A stretch of 64,000 nt of DNA from assembly GCF_000620145.1 (NCBI RefSeq), contig NZ_JHVM01000012.1, positions 59,045-123,044 of the forward strand, read 5' to 3'. Below, one piece after another: positions 6,857 to 15,797 of the stretch. This DNA is from Deefgea rivuli DSM 18356. GTDB taxonomy: Bacteria; Pseudomonadota; Gammaproteobacteria; Burkholderiales; Chitinibacteraceae. The translations under genes were made by a program, and so were the position numbers. Under the pieces are notes generated by a model, which was not told the origin of the DNA, made no database searches, and worked only from the letters and a program-made list of their open reading frames with translations. The number at the start of each line of letters is the position of its first letter. The first letter of the stretch is position 1.

Positions 6857-8116
6857 ATGTTTAAAATTGCACTGAAAAGTTTGCTCAATCGCCGTTTAAC
6901 GGTCGCGCTGGCGGTGTTGACGGTCGCCTTGTCGGTCTTGCTGCTGGTTGGCGTTGAGCGCCTACGGACAGAGGCAAGAAATAGCTTTGCCAATACGGTG
7001 AGCGGTACTGATTTGATCGTCGGCGCACGCACGGGCTCGGTGCAATTGCTGCTGTACAGCGTGTTTCGCGTTGGCAATGCGACCAATAATATCGGCTGGG
7101 ATAGCTACCAAGCGCTGAGTAAAGATCCGCGCGTGGCGTGGACGATTCCGGTGTCGCTGGGTGATAGCCATCACGGATTTGCGGTGTTGGGTACGACGAC
7201 GGATTACTTTAAACACCTACGCTTCGGCGATAATCAAGCTCTTGCTTTCAACCAAGGGCAGGCCTTTGCTAAGACGCATGACGCGGTGCTCGGCAGCAAT
7301 GTCGCGCAGCGGCTAGCTTATCGACTAGGGCAGAAAATCACCTTGGCGCACGGTAGCGGTGATGGCGCTTTGACGGAGCACGCCGATCAGCCGTTTACCA
7401 TTGTCGGTATTTTGGCTGCGACCGGAACGCCGATTGACGATACGGTGCATGTGAGCCTCGATGGCTTGACGGCGATTCATGAAGGTTGGGAATCGGGTAG
7501 TGCTTCGCTTTTATCCAGCAGCGGCGTGTTGGCCGCCGATGAAAACCGCGCTGTGCCGCCACCCGCAACGATTACGGCGTTTTATGTTGGTCTTAAATCG
7601 CGCACGTCGATATTCAGTTTTCAGCGCGCAACAAATCAATTCAAAGGCGAAACGCTGATGGCGATTATGCCCGGCGTGGCGCTGTCGGAATTGTGGGCGC
7701 TGATGAAAATTGCCGAGCAAGCGCTGTTGGTTGTGTCGGCTTTTGTCATGGTGATTGGGCTGCTCGGCATGTTGACGGCCTTGCTCACAGGATTAAATGA
7801 ACGTCGCCGCGAAATGGCGATCTTGCGCTCTGTCGGCGCACGCGCTTGGCAGATTTTCGTGCTGGTTATGGGTGAAACGCTGCTCTTAGTGAGTATTGGC
7901 ATTGCATCGGGTATTGCTCTGCTGTACTTACTTATCATGGTTTGCAGGCCAATACTGCGTGAAATGTATAGTTTTAATTTGACAATCAATGCGCCAACGG
8001 CAGTGGAGTGGGCGCTGATTGTTGCGACTTTGCTGGCAGGTGCTTTGATCGGCATTGTGCCGGCTTGGCGGGCGTATCGAATGTCGCTCAGCGATGGATT
8101 AAGTCAACAGCAGTAA
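6857..8116 (+). CDS. ABC transporter permease, FtsX/MacB-like
   Basis: The 419-residue protein has the FtsX-like plan: one N-terminal membrane helix (about residues 16-35), a large periplasmic domain, and three C-terminal helices (about 285-310, 335-360, 385-408). The cytoplasmic loop reads LNERRREMAILRSVGAR, the standard EMAxLRAxGA coupling motif of this permease class. It pairs with the ATPase at 5844. Proteins of this group do not import through a channel but couple ATP use to periplasmic work, for example lipoprotein or peptide release; in the zrg-type setting the substrate is likely a metal-related one. ATG 6857 is used; GGATGAG is the probable ribosome site. Confidence 0.9.
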   Translation: MFKIALKSLLNRRLTVALAVLTVALSVLLLVGVERLRTEARNSFANTVSGTDLIVGARTGSVQLLLYSVFRVGNATNNIGWDSYQALSKDPRVAWTIPVSLGDSHHGFAVLGTTTDYFKHLRFGDNQALAFNQGQAFAKTHDAVLGSNVAQRLAYRLGQKITLAHGSGDGALTEHADQPFTIVGILAATGTPIDDTVHVSLDGLTAIHEGWESGSASLLSSSGVLAADENRAVPPPATITAFYVGLKSRTSIFSFQRATNQFKGETLMAIMPGVALSELWALMKIAEQALLVVSAFVMVIGLLGMLTALLTGLNERRREMAILRSVGARAWQIFVLVMGETLLLVSIGIASGIALLYLLIMVCRPILREMYSFNLTINAPTAVEWALIVATLLAGALIGIVPAWRAYRMSLSDGLSQQQ

Positions 8117-8176
8117 TGCATGTCATTGTGGCTTGGGGCTGCTGGATTCGGTCTGCCTACCTTAGCTACAATTCAT

Positions 8177-8204
8177 ATTCTTACAATAGATCTGTGATTA
8201 TAAT
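8177..8204 (+). promoter_or_regulatory. Candidate promoter of aqpZ
   Basis: A perfect -10 hexamer TATAAT (8199-8204) lies 35 bp before the aquaporin ATG. The -35 region (ATTCTT) is weak. Only the -10 is convincing. Confidence 0.4.
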
Positions 8205-8239
8205 GTGGGCTCTTTTGCAAATAGCTTTGGGATTACGTC

Positions 8240-8938
8240 ATGTATTCATTGAATAGTCGTTTGATGGCCGAGTTTATTGGTACGTTCTGGTTGGTGCTCG
8301 GGGGTTGCGGTAGCGCGGTTTTGGCTGCGGCTTTCCCTGAGCTAGGAATTGGTTTTGTAGGTGTGTCATTGGCGTTTGGTTTGACCGTGTTGACGATGGC
8401 GTACGCGATTGGTCATATTTCGGGTTGCCATTTGAATCCTGCGGTTTCATTGGGTTTATTGGTTGGCGGACGTTTTGCAGCTAAAGATTTTCTACCGTAT
8501 GTGGGCGCACAAGTCTTGGGTGGTATTGCAGGTGCGGCGGTGTTGTATGCGATTGCCAGCGGTAAAGCGGGTTTCGTTGCTGGTGGTTTTGCGAGCAACG
8601 GTTTTGACGCATTGTCTCCTGGCGGCTACTCGATGACTGCGGTGCTAATCTGCGAAATCGTCATGACCTTTATGTTCCTAATCATCATCTTGGGCGCAAC
8701 CGATAAGCGTGCTCCAGCCGGTTTTGCGCCGATTGCGATTGGTTTTGGCTTAACCTTGATTCACTTGATCTCGATTCCTGTGAGCAACACCTCAGTGAAT
8801 CCAGCGCGCTCGTTGGCTGCTGCGGTATTTGCGCAAACTGGCGCATTGAGCCAAGTTTGGTTGTTCTGGGTTGCCCCATTGATTGGCGCGGCTTTGGCCG
8901 GTGTGGTTTATAAAATCATGGCTTGCGAAAAGAAATAA
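8240..8938 (+). CDS. aqpZ: Aquaporin Z, water channel
   Basis: The 232-residue protein carries both MIP-family boxes: [11 protein letters not shown] and [15 protein letters not shown], with six predicted membrane helices around them. It begins with the family start [20 protein letters not shown]. The residues around the selectivity filter (the His in '[22 protein letters not shown]' and the Arg after the second NPA) point to a water-selective AqpZ and not to a glycerol facilitator. It acts in the inner membrane as a tetramer in the known family. It is a single-gene unit, with its own terminator and a TATAAT box upstream. Confidence 0.96.
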   Translation: MYSLNSRLMAEFIGTFWLVLGGCGSAVLAAAFPELGIGFVGVSLAFGLTVLTMAYAIGHISGCHLNPAVSLGLLVGGRFAAKDFLPYVGAQVLGGIAGAAVLYAIASGKAGFVAGGFASNGFDALSPGGYSMTAVLICEIVMTFMFLIIILGATDKRAPAGFAPIAIGFGLTLIHLISIPVSNTSVNPARSLAAAVFAQTGALSQVWLFWVAPLIGAALAGVVYKIMACEKK

Positions 8939-8956
8939 TTCTTACGTTTTGACCCT

Positions 8957-8992
8957 AGCAAAAGCCCCACAGTCGTGGGGCTTTTGCTTTTT
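8957..8992 (+). terminator. Terminator of aqpZ
   Basis: Perfect 14 bp stem (AGCAAAAGCCCCAC and its complement) with a 4-base loop, then a T run. Confidence 0.9.
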
Positions 8993-9005
8993 GTTAAATC
9001 CTTTA

Positions 9006-9082
9006 GCAAAAGTTTTTTTGCATCATTGTTTTGTTGCGCTGAGTAAGTCTTCTGTCTTATACCCTTGCCGTCAAACTTTTGC
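9006..9082 (+). mobile_element. MITE-like element, copy 2 (77 bp)
   Basis: Begins GCAAAAGTTTTTTTGCATC and ends CTTGCCGTCAAACTTTTGC, so the outer 11 bp are inverted repeats. The middle has diverged from the 85 bp copies but still holds CTGTCTTATACC. Confidence 0.7.
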
Positions 9083-9136
9083 AGATGGATTTAGGTCGCG
9101 CGTGCTATTGTTCGCCACCTTTTTTGCACGTATAAA

Positions 9137-9541
9137 ATGATGAAAAATGCCGTTCACCCCGCGCCAAGCAATCAGGACGCCGATATGACCCCCGCCGAAG
9201 AACTCCGCCAGCAAATCGCTGATATTGAAGCGGCAAAAAGCGCGCTGGATCAGCGCACGACACAATTTATTGTGATGATCGGTGAGGCGGCTTTGCAGTT
9301 TGTCATGGAAGGCCGTAAAGCAAAGCAGGCGACGACAGTACCTGCGCAATGGGCGACGCGCTTTGCGGAAGAAGATGCGCAAATGATTGCGCGGGCGATC
9401 AAAAATGCCAAAGGCGAGATCGCGCATATCGTACCGCTGGCGGCGGCTTTGAATATCGAATTGACGAAGAAAAACACGGCTTTGCTGCGTTTAGAGCAAG
9501 CGATTAGCGTGATTCAGTGGATGCCAAAGAGTCGTTCGTGA
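9137..9541 (+). CDS. Hypothetical protein (134 aa)
   Basis: I do not recognise the family. The protein is soluble, without signal peptide or membrane segment. Residues 17-45 (TPAEELRQQIADIEAAKSAL) and 70-125 are predicted helical with heptad-like spacing, so a small helical-bundle or coiled-coil protein is likely. The stated ATG is followed by a second ATG; neither has a strong ribosome site, and ATG at 9185 is an alternative. Codon use is like the neighbours. It stands alone between the MITE-like element and the convergent PEP-CTERM gene. Confidence 0.65.
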   Translation: MMKNAVHPAPSNQDADMTPAEELRQQIADIEAAKSALDQRTTQFIVMIGEAALQFVMEGRKAKQATTVPAQWATRFAEEDAQMIARAIKNAKGEIAHIVPLAAALNIELTKKNTALLRLEQAISVIQWMPKSRS

Positions 9542-9590
9542 TGGAGCGCCGCGCAGGATTGAGTACCCACTTTCGCGCCATTTGATGTAA

Positions 9591-9643
9591 TCAAAATAGC
9601 CACAGCCCACTTGAAATAGAGGTGTTTCAAGTGGGCTGTGGCT
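9591..9643 (-). terminator. Terminator of the PEP-CTERM gene
   Basis: A 19 bp perfect stem (AGCCACAGCCCACTTGAAA and complement), 8-base loop, followed on the minus strand by ATTTTGATT. It lies 11 bp after the stop codon of the gene at 9655-10650. Confidence 0.8.
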
Positions 9644-9654
9644 GTGCTGCGTAA

Positions 9655-10650
9655 TTAAGCGCGGCGTTGACGGCGGCGTGTAGCCAATAGTCCGATCAAG
9701 CCGATGCCCATCAAAGCGTAGGTTTCTGGCTCAGGTACTGGTGCCACAGTCGTCAAATTGCCTTTGAAGGGCTCGTAGCCGAGTTCTAAATTGCTATTGA
9801 GCGAGTTGGCAACCAAGGTGCCTTCGACGTGCGCATTGCCAAATACGCTGGCTTTTGGCGCCAAAATGCTACCGAAAACTTCAGTGCCGACGGTGAGTTG
9901 GCTGGCATTAGCAAAATTAAACAAAATACGGTCGCGGAAGGTATTAAATTGCCCGTCTTGACCGCCTGAGATCACCACATCGCTAAAGCTAGCTGCGCCC
10001 GTGCCGGTGTAATTAATAATCACCGTGGCATCTTTATGGATATTGCTCAGCGTTAGATTTTTTAATTGATTGTTACTGAAATTAAAAATTTGCGCAGTGG
10101 CGGTATTGTCGCCTTTTAAAGTCCAGCCGCCGTTTTCAGCAATCAATGTACCGTTGGCAGCGCTTTGGCTGAGTTGATTCGACAAGGCGGTGAGGTCTTG
10201 TTGGGCTTGGTTAAAGTCGACATAGCTAGCGACATTGCCTTGGCGCAAATCAGCCCAGCCAGCTTGGCCTACCGTGCCGCCATAAACGCCAAAGCCTGTT
10301 TTCCATTGATAACTGGCCGCAGCGGCTGGGCCTTTTGTGGCATTGGTATCGGTGCTGGCGCTGGTTGAGCCATTGAAAATATCAATTTTGGCGCTGACAA
10401 TATTGCCGCCGACGACTAACGATGGCGTGCTGTTATTTGCATCAAAATTGCCGCGAAAGCCGATTGATTTCAGGCTATTGGCATTTAAATTACCACCAAC
10501 TGCCAAGCGGCCTTCAACGTCATTGCCGCCATTTACATCGCCAAAAAAGAAACCGCTGTACTGATTGGCAACGCCCAAATCAATGACGGCCGCTTGTGCG
10601 TAGCCGGTGAAGGCGAGTGCCAGTGCTGCTGCTAAATGTGAAACGCGCAT
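9655..10650 (-). CDS. Choice-of-anchor A family PEP-CTERM protein
   Basis: A signal peptide (MRVSHLAAALALAFTGYAQA) leads into a choice-of-anchor A domain: the N-terminal 'YSGFFFGDVNGGNDVEGRLAVGG' type block and the later 'LFNFANASQLTV..VFGSILAPKASV' block are diagnostic of this beta-helix-like family. The C terminus is a full PEP-CTERM signal: VPEPETYALMGIGLIGLLAT followed by RRRQRRA. Such tails are cut and processed by an exosortase (EpsH-type) in organisms making exopolysaccharide. No exosortase lies in the window. ATG 10650 is chosen over ATG 10662 because GATGGA is correctly spaced and the signal peptide then starts normally. Confidence 0.9.
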   Translation of the reverse strand: MRVSHLAAALALAFTGYAQAAVIDLGVANQYSGFFFGDVNGGNDVEGRLAVGGNLNANSLKSIGFRGNFDANNSTPSLVVGGNIVSAKIDIFNGSTSASTDTNATKGPAAAASYQWKTGFGVYGGTVGQAGWADLRQGNVASYVDFNQAQQDLTALSNQLSQSAANGTLIAENGGWTLKGDNTATAQIFNFSNNQLKNLTLSNIHKDATVIINYTGTGAASFSDVVISGGQDGQFNTFRDRILFNFANASQLTVGTEVFGSILAPKASVFGNAHVEGTLVANSLNSNLELGYEPFKGNLTTVAPVPEPETYALMGIGLIGLLATRRRQRRA

Positions 10651-10732
10651 TGTGTAATCCATCTTTGAATAGTTATTAAAAATTGTCTTTCATTCCGATG
10701 GCATTTTAAGGTTGAGGGCGGGGATGTACAAT

Positions 10733-10777
10733 CAAAACTGACGTATTTAAATGTCAACAATTGTCAGCTCAGTTTTG
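10733..10777. promoter_or_regulatory. Inverted repeat and possible promoter upstream of PEP-CTERM gene
   Basis: CAAAACTGA (10733-10741) and TCAGTTTTG (10769-10777) form an inverted repeat around a consensus minus-strand -35 box TTGACA (10752-10757). No good -10 is seen at standard spacing. This could be the control region of the gene at 9655-10650. Confidence 0.35.
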
Positions 10778-10810
10778 CGATGCATCGTCATTGTTTGCCG
10801 TTCTGGCTTG

Positions 10811-10847
10811 AGTAAAAACAGCAAAACCCGCCAAAGCGGGTTTTGCT
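10811..10847 (-). terminator. Terminator of the DUF3597 gene
   Basis: Stem AGCAAAACCCGC/GCGGGTTTTGCT followed on the minus strand by GTTTTTAC, 20 bp past the stop codon. Confidence 0.8.
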
Positions 10848-10867
10848 ATTTTGAAGCGCTGTAAAAC

Positions 10868-11272
10868 TTAATGCTGCAATTCAGCTGGCACTTTGCCGCC
10901 GTGCTGCGCGAGTTCAGTCATTACTTGTTTGTGCAGCCACAAATTCATATCGGCGCTGCCATTCAGCTCGCCTGCATAGCCTAGCTCTTCTGCCAATTCT
11001 TTGCGATTGGCGAGACTCGAATCGAGTTTCAGCACTTTCATCAAATCAACAATCGACGTATCCCAATTAAGGTCTTCGTCGTGCTGCGCCGCCATTTGGC
11101 CAACGACAGCAATGACGTCGATTTCGATCATTGGTGCAGCTTCAGGCGCTGATGTCGGTGCCGCTTCAACCGCCGCTGCTGCGATTTCGACTGGCGCAGC
11201 CGGTGCCGCTGCCACTGCCACTTCTTCTTTATGCCCAAAAATCGCGTTTTTAATACTCGAAAAAATGCTCAT
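10868..11272 (-). CDS. DUF3597 domain protein
   Basis: The 134-residue protein starts MSIFSSIKNAIFGHKE, as is typical of the DUF3597 family, followed by an Ala/Pro/Glu-rich linker (about residues 15-50) and the conserved C-terminal domain (DVIAVVGQMAAQHDEDLNWD, SIVDLMKVLKLDSSLANRKE, LAEELGY...LWLHKQVM), a small LysM/BON-associated helical domain of unknown function. ATG 11272 is chosen because AAGGA is spaced eight bases upstream; the frame is open further but without family similarity. No signal peptide, so a cytoplasmic protein is expected. Confidence 0.88.
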   Translation of the reverse strand: MSIFSSIKNAIFGHKEEVAVAAAPAAPVEIAAAAVEAAPTSAPEAAPMIEIDVIAVVGQMAAQHDEDLNWDTSIVDLMKVLKLDSSLANRKELAEELGYAGELNGSADMNLWLHKQVMTELAQHGGKVPAELQH

Positions 11273-11391
11273 AGCTTGAATCCTTGTGGAGGGGATGATG
11301 GGTGCTGCAAGCGATGAGCATAGGCTGGGATTGTTGCAGTTTGATGCTGGAGTCAATTTGCATGCTGGCACGGCAGGCGTTGGATTCGCGA

Positions 11392-11420
11392 TAAAAAAGC
11401 GGCAGCTTGATCGCTGCCGC
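11392..11420 (-). terminator. Terminator of the FAD oxidoreductase gene
   Basis: Stem GCGGCAGC/GCTGCCGC with 6-base loop, then six T on the minus strand. Confidence 0.85.
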
Positions 11421-11468
11421 CGTATTGCCGTGCGTGGTTTGATTCTTATACTCTACAAGGCAATACCT

Positions 11469-13097
11469 CTACTTCAGGATATCCAGCGCCAAAGCTTCCG
11501 CTACTTTAATCCCGTCCACACCCGCCGATAAAATTCCACCCGCGTAACCGGCGCCTTCGCCAGCTGGATACAGGCCGCGTACGTTTAGCGATTGGCAATC
11601 GTCACCGCGCGTGATGCGCAGTGGCGAGCTGGTTCGGGTTTCCACGCCAGTCAGCACTGCATCGTGCATATCGTAGCCACGGATTTTTTTACCGAATTCG
11701 GGCAGTGCTTCGCGCATTGCGGTGATCGCGTAATCGGGTAGCGCGCTGGCCAGATCAGTCCAGTTCACACCGGGTTTATACGATGGCTCGACCGAGCCAA
11801 CGTCTTTGGACCCACGGGCGGCGAGAAAATCGCCGACCAATTGCGCTGGCGCGTTGTAGTTTTCGCCGCCGAGTACGTAAGCGTGGCTTTCAAGCTGGCG
11901 TTGAAATTCAATCCCCGCCATCGCGCCGCCGGGATAGTCGCTCGGATTGATGCTGACGACCATGCCGGAGTTGGCGTTGCGCTCGTTGCGCGAATACTGG
12001 CTCATGCCGTTGGTGACAACGCGGCCAACCTCGGACGTGGCAGCAACCACCGTGCCGCCCGGGCACATACAGAAGCTATATACGGCGCGGCCATTGGCGG
12101 CGTGATGTACCAGTTTATAGTCCGCTGCGCCGAGTAAGGGATGACCAGCGAATTTGCCCCAACGCGCGGCGTCGATCAAGGATTGCGGATGCTCGATACG
12201 GAAACCGACGGCAAACGGTTTGGCTTCCATAAACACGCCGCGTTCATGCATCATTTCAAAGCTATCGCGCGCGCTGTGACCGAGCGCAATAACGACGTGC
12301 TCGCTGAGCAACTCACTGCTGCTGCCGTCAACTAAATCGGTAACGCGAACGCCACGAACTTGTTTGTTCCCATCGGGAGTATTTTCCAAAATCAAATCGT
12401 CAACGCGTTGCTGGAAGCGAATTTCGCCACCGAGCGCTTCAATATCGGCACGCATTTTTTCGACCATGCCGACCAGTTTAAACGTACCGATATGCGGCTT
12501 GGCAACGTAGAGAATCTCATCCGGCGCACCGGCTTTCACAAATTCATTCAGCACTTTGCGGCCGAGATGACGCGGATCTTTGATCTGGCTGTAGAGCTTA
12601 CCGTCGGAAAACGTGCCTGCGCCGCCTTCACCAAATTGCACATTCGATTCGGGATGCAGCGTGCTTTTGCGCCATAAATCCCAAGTGTCTTTAGTGCGCT
12701 CACGTACTTTTTTACCACGTTCGAGCACAATCGGCTTAAAGCCCATTTGCGCCAGCAAGAGCGCGGCAAAGATGCCACAGGGGCCAAAACCGACGACGAT
12801 GGGGCGCAAATTGATTTGCGCAGGCGCTTGGCCGACAAAGTGATAGCTGGTGTCGGGGCTCACCATGACATGCGTATCGGCTTTGAATTGCGCGAGTAAT
12901 TTTTTCTCTAAGCCGCCAACATCCAGATCGATGATGTAGGCCAACATCATCTGCCCTTTGCGCGCATCGTAGCTGCGTTTGAATACGGTGTAGCTCGCGA
13001 TGGCCGTCTCGGTGATGCCTAAATAAGCAGCAATGGCGGTTTTAAGATGCTCGTCGCTATGGTCGAGCGGGAGTTTGAGTTCGGTAATACGAAGCAT
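11469..13097 (-). CDS. FAD-dependent dehydrogenase (COG2509-like)
   Basis: The 542-residue protein matches the family of uncharacterised FAD-dependent dehydrogenases. After an N-terminal small domain of about 85 residues (MLRITELKLPLDH...), a Rossmann dinucleotide motif appears as VVGFGPCGIFAALLLAQMG. Further marks are FGEGGAGTFSDGKLYSQIKD, VVIALGHSARDSFEMM and the C-terminal FAD-contact GLYPAGEGAGYAGGILSAG. The substrate is unknown. ATG 13097 is preferred because AAGGA lies 7 bases upstream. It is a single-gene unit with its own terminator, and its promoter region carries the inverted pair of 221 bp repeats. Confidence 0.92.
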   Translation of the reverse strand: MLRITELKLPLDHSDEHLKTAIAAYLGITETAIASYTVFKRSYDARKGQMMLAYIIDLDVGGLEKKLLAQFKADTHVMVSPDTSYHFVGQAPAQINLRPIVVGFGPCGIFAALLLAQMGFKPIVLERGKKVRERTKDTWDLWRKSTLHPESNVQFGEGGAGTFSDGKLYSQIKDPRHLGRKVLNEFVKAGAPDEILYVAKPHIGTFKLVGMVEKMRADIEALGGEIRFQQRVDDLILENTPDGNKQVRGVRVTDLVDGSSSELLSEHVVIALGHSARDSFEMMHERGVFMEAKPFAVGFRIEHPQSLIDAARWGKFAGHPLLGAADYKLVHHAANGRAVYSFCMCPGGTVVAATSEVGRVVTNGMSQYSRNERNANSGMVVSINPSDYPGGAMAGIEFQRQLESHAYVLGGENYNAPAQLVGDFLAARGSKDVGSVEPSYKPGVNWTDLASALPDYAITAMREALPEFGKKIRGYDMHDAVLTGVETRTSSPLRITRGDDCQSLNVRGLYPAGEGAGYAGGILSAGVDGIKVAEALALDILK

Positions 13098-13200
13098 GGT
13101 TCTTTCCTTCAAGGTTGAGGTTTATTCAACAGGGTATTGCTATGCAGCTATTTATTTGTAATGGCTACATTGATATACGTTGATATCTATTGAGTTTTAA

Positions 13201-13421
13201 GTGCCTACGGCACGGTGTTTTACAGTCGCAATCCGCGACGGGGACTTCTTTCTTTGCGTCGCCAAAGAAAGAAGCAAAGAAAGGCGACCCGAGGCGCACA
13301 TCGGTCCCCGATACCCTCGCGTGGCGAAAGCCAAACGATGAGGCTGTTTGTCTTTCTTCGTGCTCGGTGTGCTTGGACGGGGATTTAAGCCCCAGATCGA
13401 CCATTGCGGCACGGCATCAAC
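13201..13421 (+). repeat. 221 bp intergenic repeat, copy B
   Basis: Same length and nearly the same sequence as 1701-1921, apart from a few substitutions in the middle. It faces copy C (13545-13749), so the two form a long inverted repeat in the gene-free 699 bp between the FAD oxidoreductase and recQ-like genes. Confidence 0.8.
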
Positions 13422-13468
13422 ATCAAATCTGAACATCGCTTTCATTAACTACTAAGTCAAAAGCTAGA

Positions 13469-13490
13469 GTCCACGAAAAATACGAAAAAG
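13469..13490 (+). repeat. Half-copy of the GTCCACGAAAA cassette end
   Basis: GTCCACGAAAAATACGAAAA resembles the ends of the cassette at 30250-30364. No matching right end was found nearby. Confidence 0.4.
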
Positions 13491-13544
13491 CTGTTTGGTT
13501 TCTCACTATGTTTTTGAGTCTCGCCTCGCTTTAATTAGTACTGT

Positions 13545-13749
13545 GCAGGTGGCATTGGGGCTTCCCCCGTTAAAGCGGACACCGCGAGAGGAGAGAGACA
13601 AACGGGTTTTTGTTTGGCTCACGACGAGCAAGGGAACGGCGGAGCCGGGTTCGCCTCGGGTCGCCTTTCTTTGCTTACTTTCTTTGGCGAAGCAAAGAAA
13701 GTGAGTCCCCGTCGCGGATTGCGACTGTAAAACACCGTGCCGCAGGCAC
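13545..13749 (-). repeat. 221 bp intergenic repeat, copy C (inverted)
   Basis: Read on the minus strand it begins GTGCCTGCGGCACGGTG and continues as copies A and B for about 100 bp, then diverges but keeps the pattern GAGCCAAAC, TGTCT, GGGG-gaa-GCCCC. Confidence 0.7.
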
Positions 13750-13796
13750 TTAAAATCATTCGCTTCGATGCCAACGCTGCAAATTAATTCCGGCGC

Positions 13797-15728
13797 CTAT
13801 TGTACCGCAAACGCCTCAGACAGCCATGCCCGTACCTCGGCAAATGGGTGAGCGGATAGCTGGCCGAATTGCGGCATTTTGCTGGCTTTGACGCGGCTCA
13901 ATACGGGGAGCGTGATGCCGCAGAGAAAGCAGCTCAGCACATGCACGCTGGCGTTGGGGGCTTTACCTCGTAGCTCGGCGGTGAGCTCAAACGCGCTGTA
14001 ATTCGATATTGGCGCGAGTGAATCTGCGGCGGGTAGTTGCGCGGGTTTGCCACGGCAGACCAAACAATGCCCACACTGCGTCGGTGCTTGTGTGTCGCCA
14101 AAATGCGCGGCCAGCGTGTGGCTGAGGCACGTCGTCGTTTCAAATAGCGCCAGCATTTGATTTAAGCGCTGCAATTCGCTGTGCTCTTTTTGCGCAAATT
14201 GTGCGTGGAGCTGGGCTGCCAGTGTCGCGGAATCAAACTGCGTATTCAGCACGCGATACACCTCAGTCATTTGTTTGACCTCCAGTCGCAGCCAGCCTTT
14301 TTCGTCCATGTATTCCAGCGCAGTAACGGCGCGGGCGCGTTGCTCGGGGAATTCGTGTTGAAAACTGGCGAAATCAAATTGATACCAGCTGCGGCCGAAT
14401 TTTGCATTGCGAAAAATCCCGCGCACGAAGTCTTGCCGCTCGTCTTTAAAGTGGCCGAGCAGCTCATCCAGCTCGATATTCAGCGCAAAACGATAATCGC
14501 TGTAATAGCTATACAACGGCTCGATCAGGCCTTGGATTTCCAAATACACCAGCAGCGTTTTGAGCGGTAGTTGGCGAATATTGCTCTGCGCCGACACATC
14601 ATAAATCGTCATTTCCCATTCGGAATTTTGGGTCTCAGACTGAATTCGCGTTAGCACTTGCGCAATGGCGGCAAGTTCGGGCGTATCGCCGTAAACAAAA
14701 TTTTCCAGCACCGCCAAGCCTTCGCGATTGCCCAGCAAAGTACACAAAGATTGCTCGCCATCGCGGCCGGCGCGGCCGATTTCTTGGCTGTAATTTTCAA
14801 TCGATTTGGGCAGATCGTAATGAATCACTTGGCGAATATTGCTTTTATCAATGCCCATGCCAAAGGCAATCGTCGCAACAATAATCAGGCTGCGGCCGTG
14901 CATAAAATCATCTTGAATCTGCTGGCGGCGCTCGTTTTCAATCCCGGCGTGGTAGGCCGTGGCGTTGAGCCCTGCGGCTTGCAAGGCGTTCGCGACGCGC
15001 TCGGCGGTGTCTTGCTGCGTGACGTAAACGACGCACGGCGCATCGGGCGTGCGTTGCAGTAATTTAAGCAGCGCGGCGTGTTTATCTTGAGTCGCGACAG
15101 GGCGAATGTGCAAATGTAAATTAGAGCGATAAAAACCCGTCACGGTGATGTGCTCGGGCGCAATCGCGAATTTGGCTGCCATATCGGCGACGACAGTCGG
15201 AGTGGCGGTTGCGGTGAGTAGTAACGCTTGCGGAATATTGAGCTGCGCTTTGGCTTGCGGCAATTTCAAATAATCGGGGCGAAAATTATGCCCCCATTCA
15301 GAAATACAATGCGCTTCATCGACGACCAGTAAAGAGACCGGCACTTGCGCGATAAAGCGCCGAAAACGCTCGTTTTTCAGCCGCTCGACTGAAATCATCA
15401 AGATTTTGAGTTCGCCATTTTTTGCCCGCGCCATCACGTCTTGCGCTTCGTCGCGGCTCTGGCTGGAATCGATCGCAGCGGCGGCAATACCTTTTTTCGC
15501 CAGAAAATCGAGCTGGTCGCGCATTAGCGCCAATAACGGTGAAATCACCAAAGTCAGATGCGGCAATTGCAGCGCGGCGAGCTGATAACACAGTGATTTG
15601 CCCGATCCCGTTGGAAAAATCGCCATCGCCGAATGCCCGCCGACCAGCGCCTCAACCACCTCACGCTGCCCACCACGAAACTCATTAAAACCGAAATACT
15701 GCTGCAGTTGGGCGTTGAGATTGGGCAT
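13797..15728 (-). CDS. RecQ family ATP-dependent DNA helicase
   Basis: The 643-residue protein holds the superfamily 2 helicase motifs of RecQ: motif 0 FGFNEFRGGQREVV, Walker A AIFPTGSGKSLCYQL, DEAH as VVDEAHCISEWGHNFRPDY, TATA as LLTATATP, and motif VI YSQEIGRAGRDG. A zinc-binding RecQ-C region follows, with Cys at TTCLSH and QCGHCLVC. The region after that (about 110 residues) is short, and I see no clear HRDC domain. It is therefore a RecQ-like 3'-5' helicase for repair or recombination; whether it is the main RecQ or a second paralogue cannot be told. It stands alone between repeat-rich gaps. Confidence 0.93.
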   Translation of the reverse strand: MPNLNAQLQQYFGFNEFRGGQREVVEALVGGHSAMAIFPTGSGKSLCYQLAALQLPHLTLVISPLLALMRDQLDFLAKKGIAAAAIDSSQSRDEAQDVMARAKNGELKILMISVERLKNERFRRFIAQVPVSLLVVDEAHCISEWGHNFRPDYLKLPQAKAQLNIPQALLLTATATPTVVADMAAKFAIAPEHITVTGFYRSNLHLHIRPVATQDKHAALLKLLQRTPDAPCVVYVTQQDTAERVANALQAAGLNATAYHAGIENERRQQIQDDFMHGRSLIIVATIAFGMGIDKSNIRQVIHYDLPKSIENYSQEIGRAGRDGEQSLCTLLGNREGLAVLENFVYGDTPELAAIAQVLTRIQSETQNSEWEMTIYDVSAQSNIRQLPLKTLLVYLEIQGLIEPLYSYYSDYRFALNIELDELLGHFKDERQDFVRGIFRNAKFGRSWYQFDFASFQHEFPEQRARAVTALEYMDEKGWLRLEVKQMTEVYRVLNTQFDSATLAAQLHAQFAQKEHSELQRLNQMLALFETTTCLSHTLAAHFGDTQAPTQCGHCLVCRGKPAQLPAADSLAPISNYSAFELTAELRGKAPNASVHVLSCFLCGITLPVLSRVKASKMPQFGQLSAHPFAEVRAWLSEAFAVQ

Positions 15729-15797
15729 GGGCGGCGTCCTAGGTTAATTTTTAGGTGATGTTCAGATGGCGTACTGAGGTTTGGATTTGCGCTTTTG

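Noticed and set aside
13797..15728. Possible island or prophage around the recQ-like gene because of flanking repeats
   Set aside because: No integrase, att-like repeat pair or phage gene is visible; the repeats are of widespread intergenic type.
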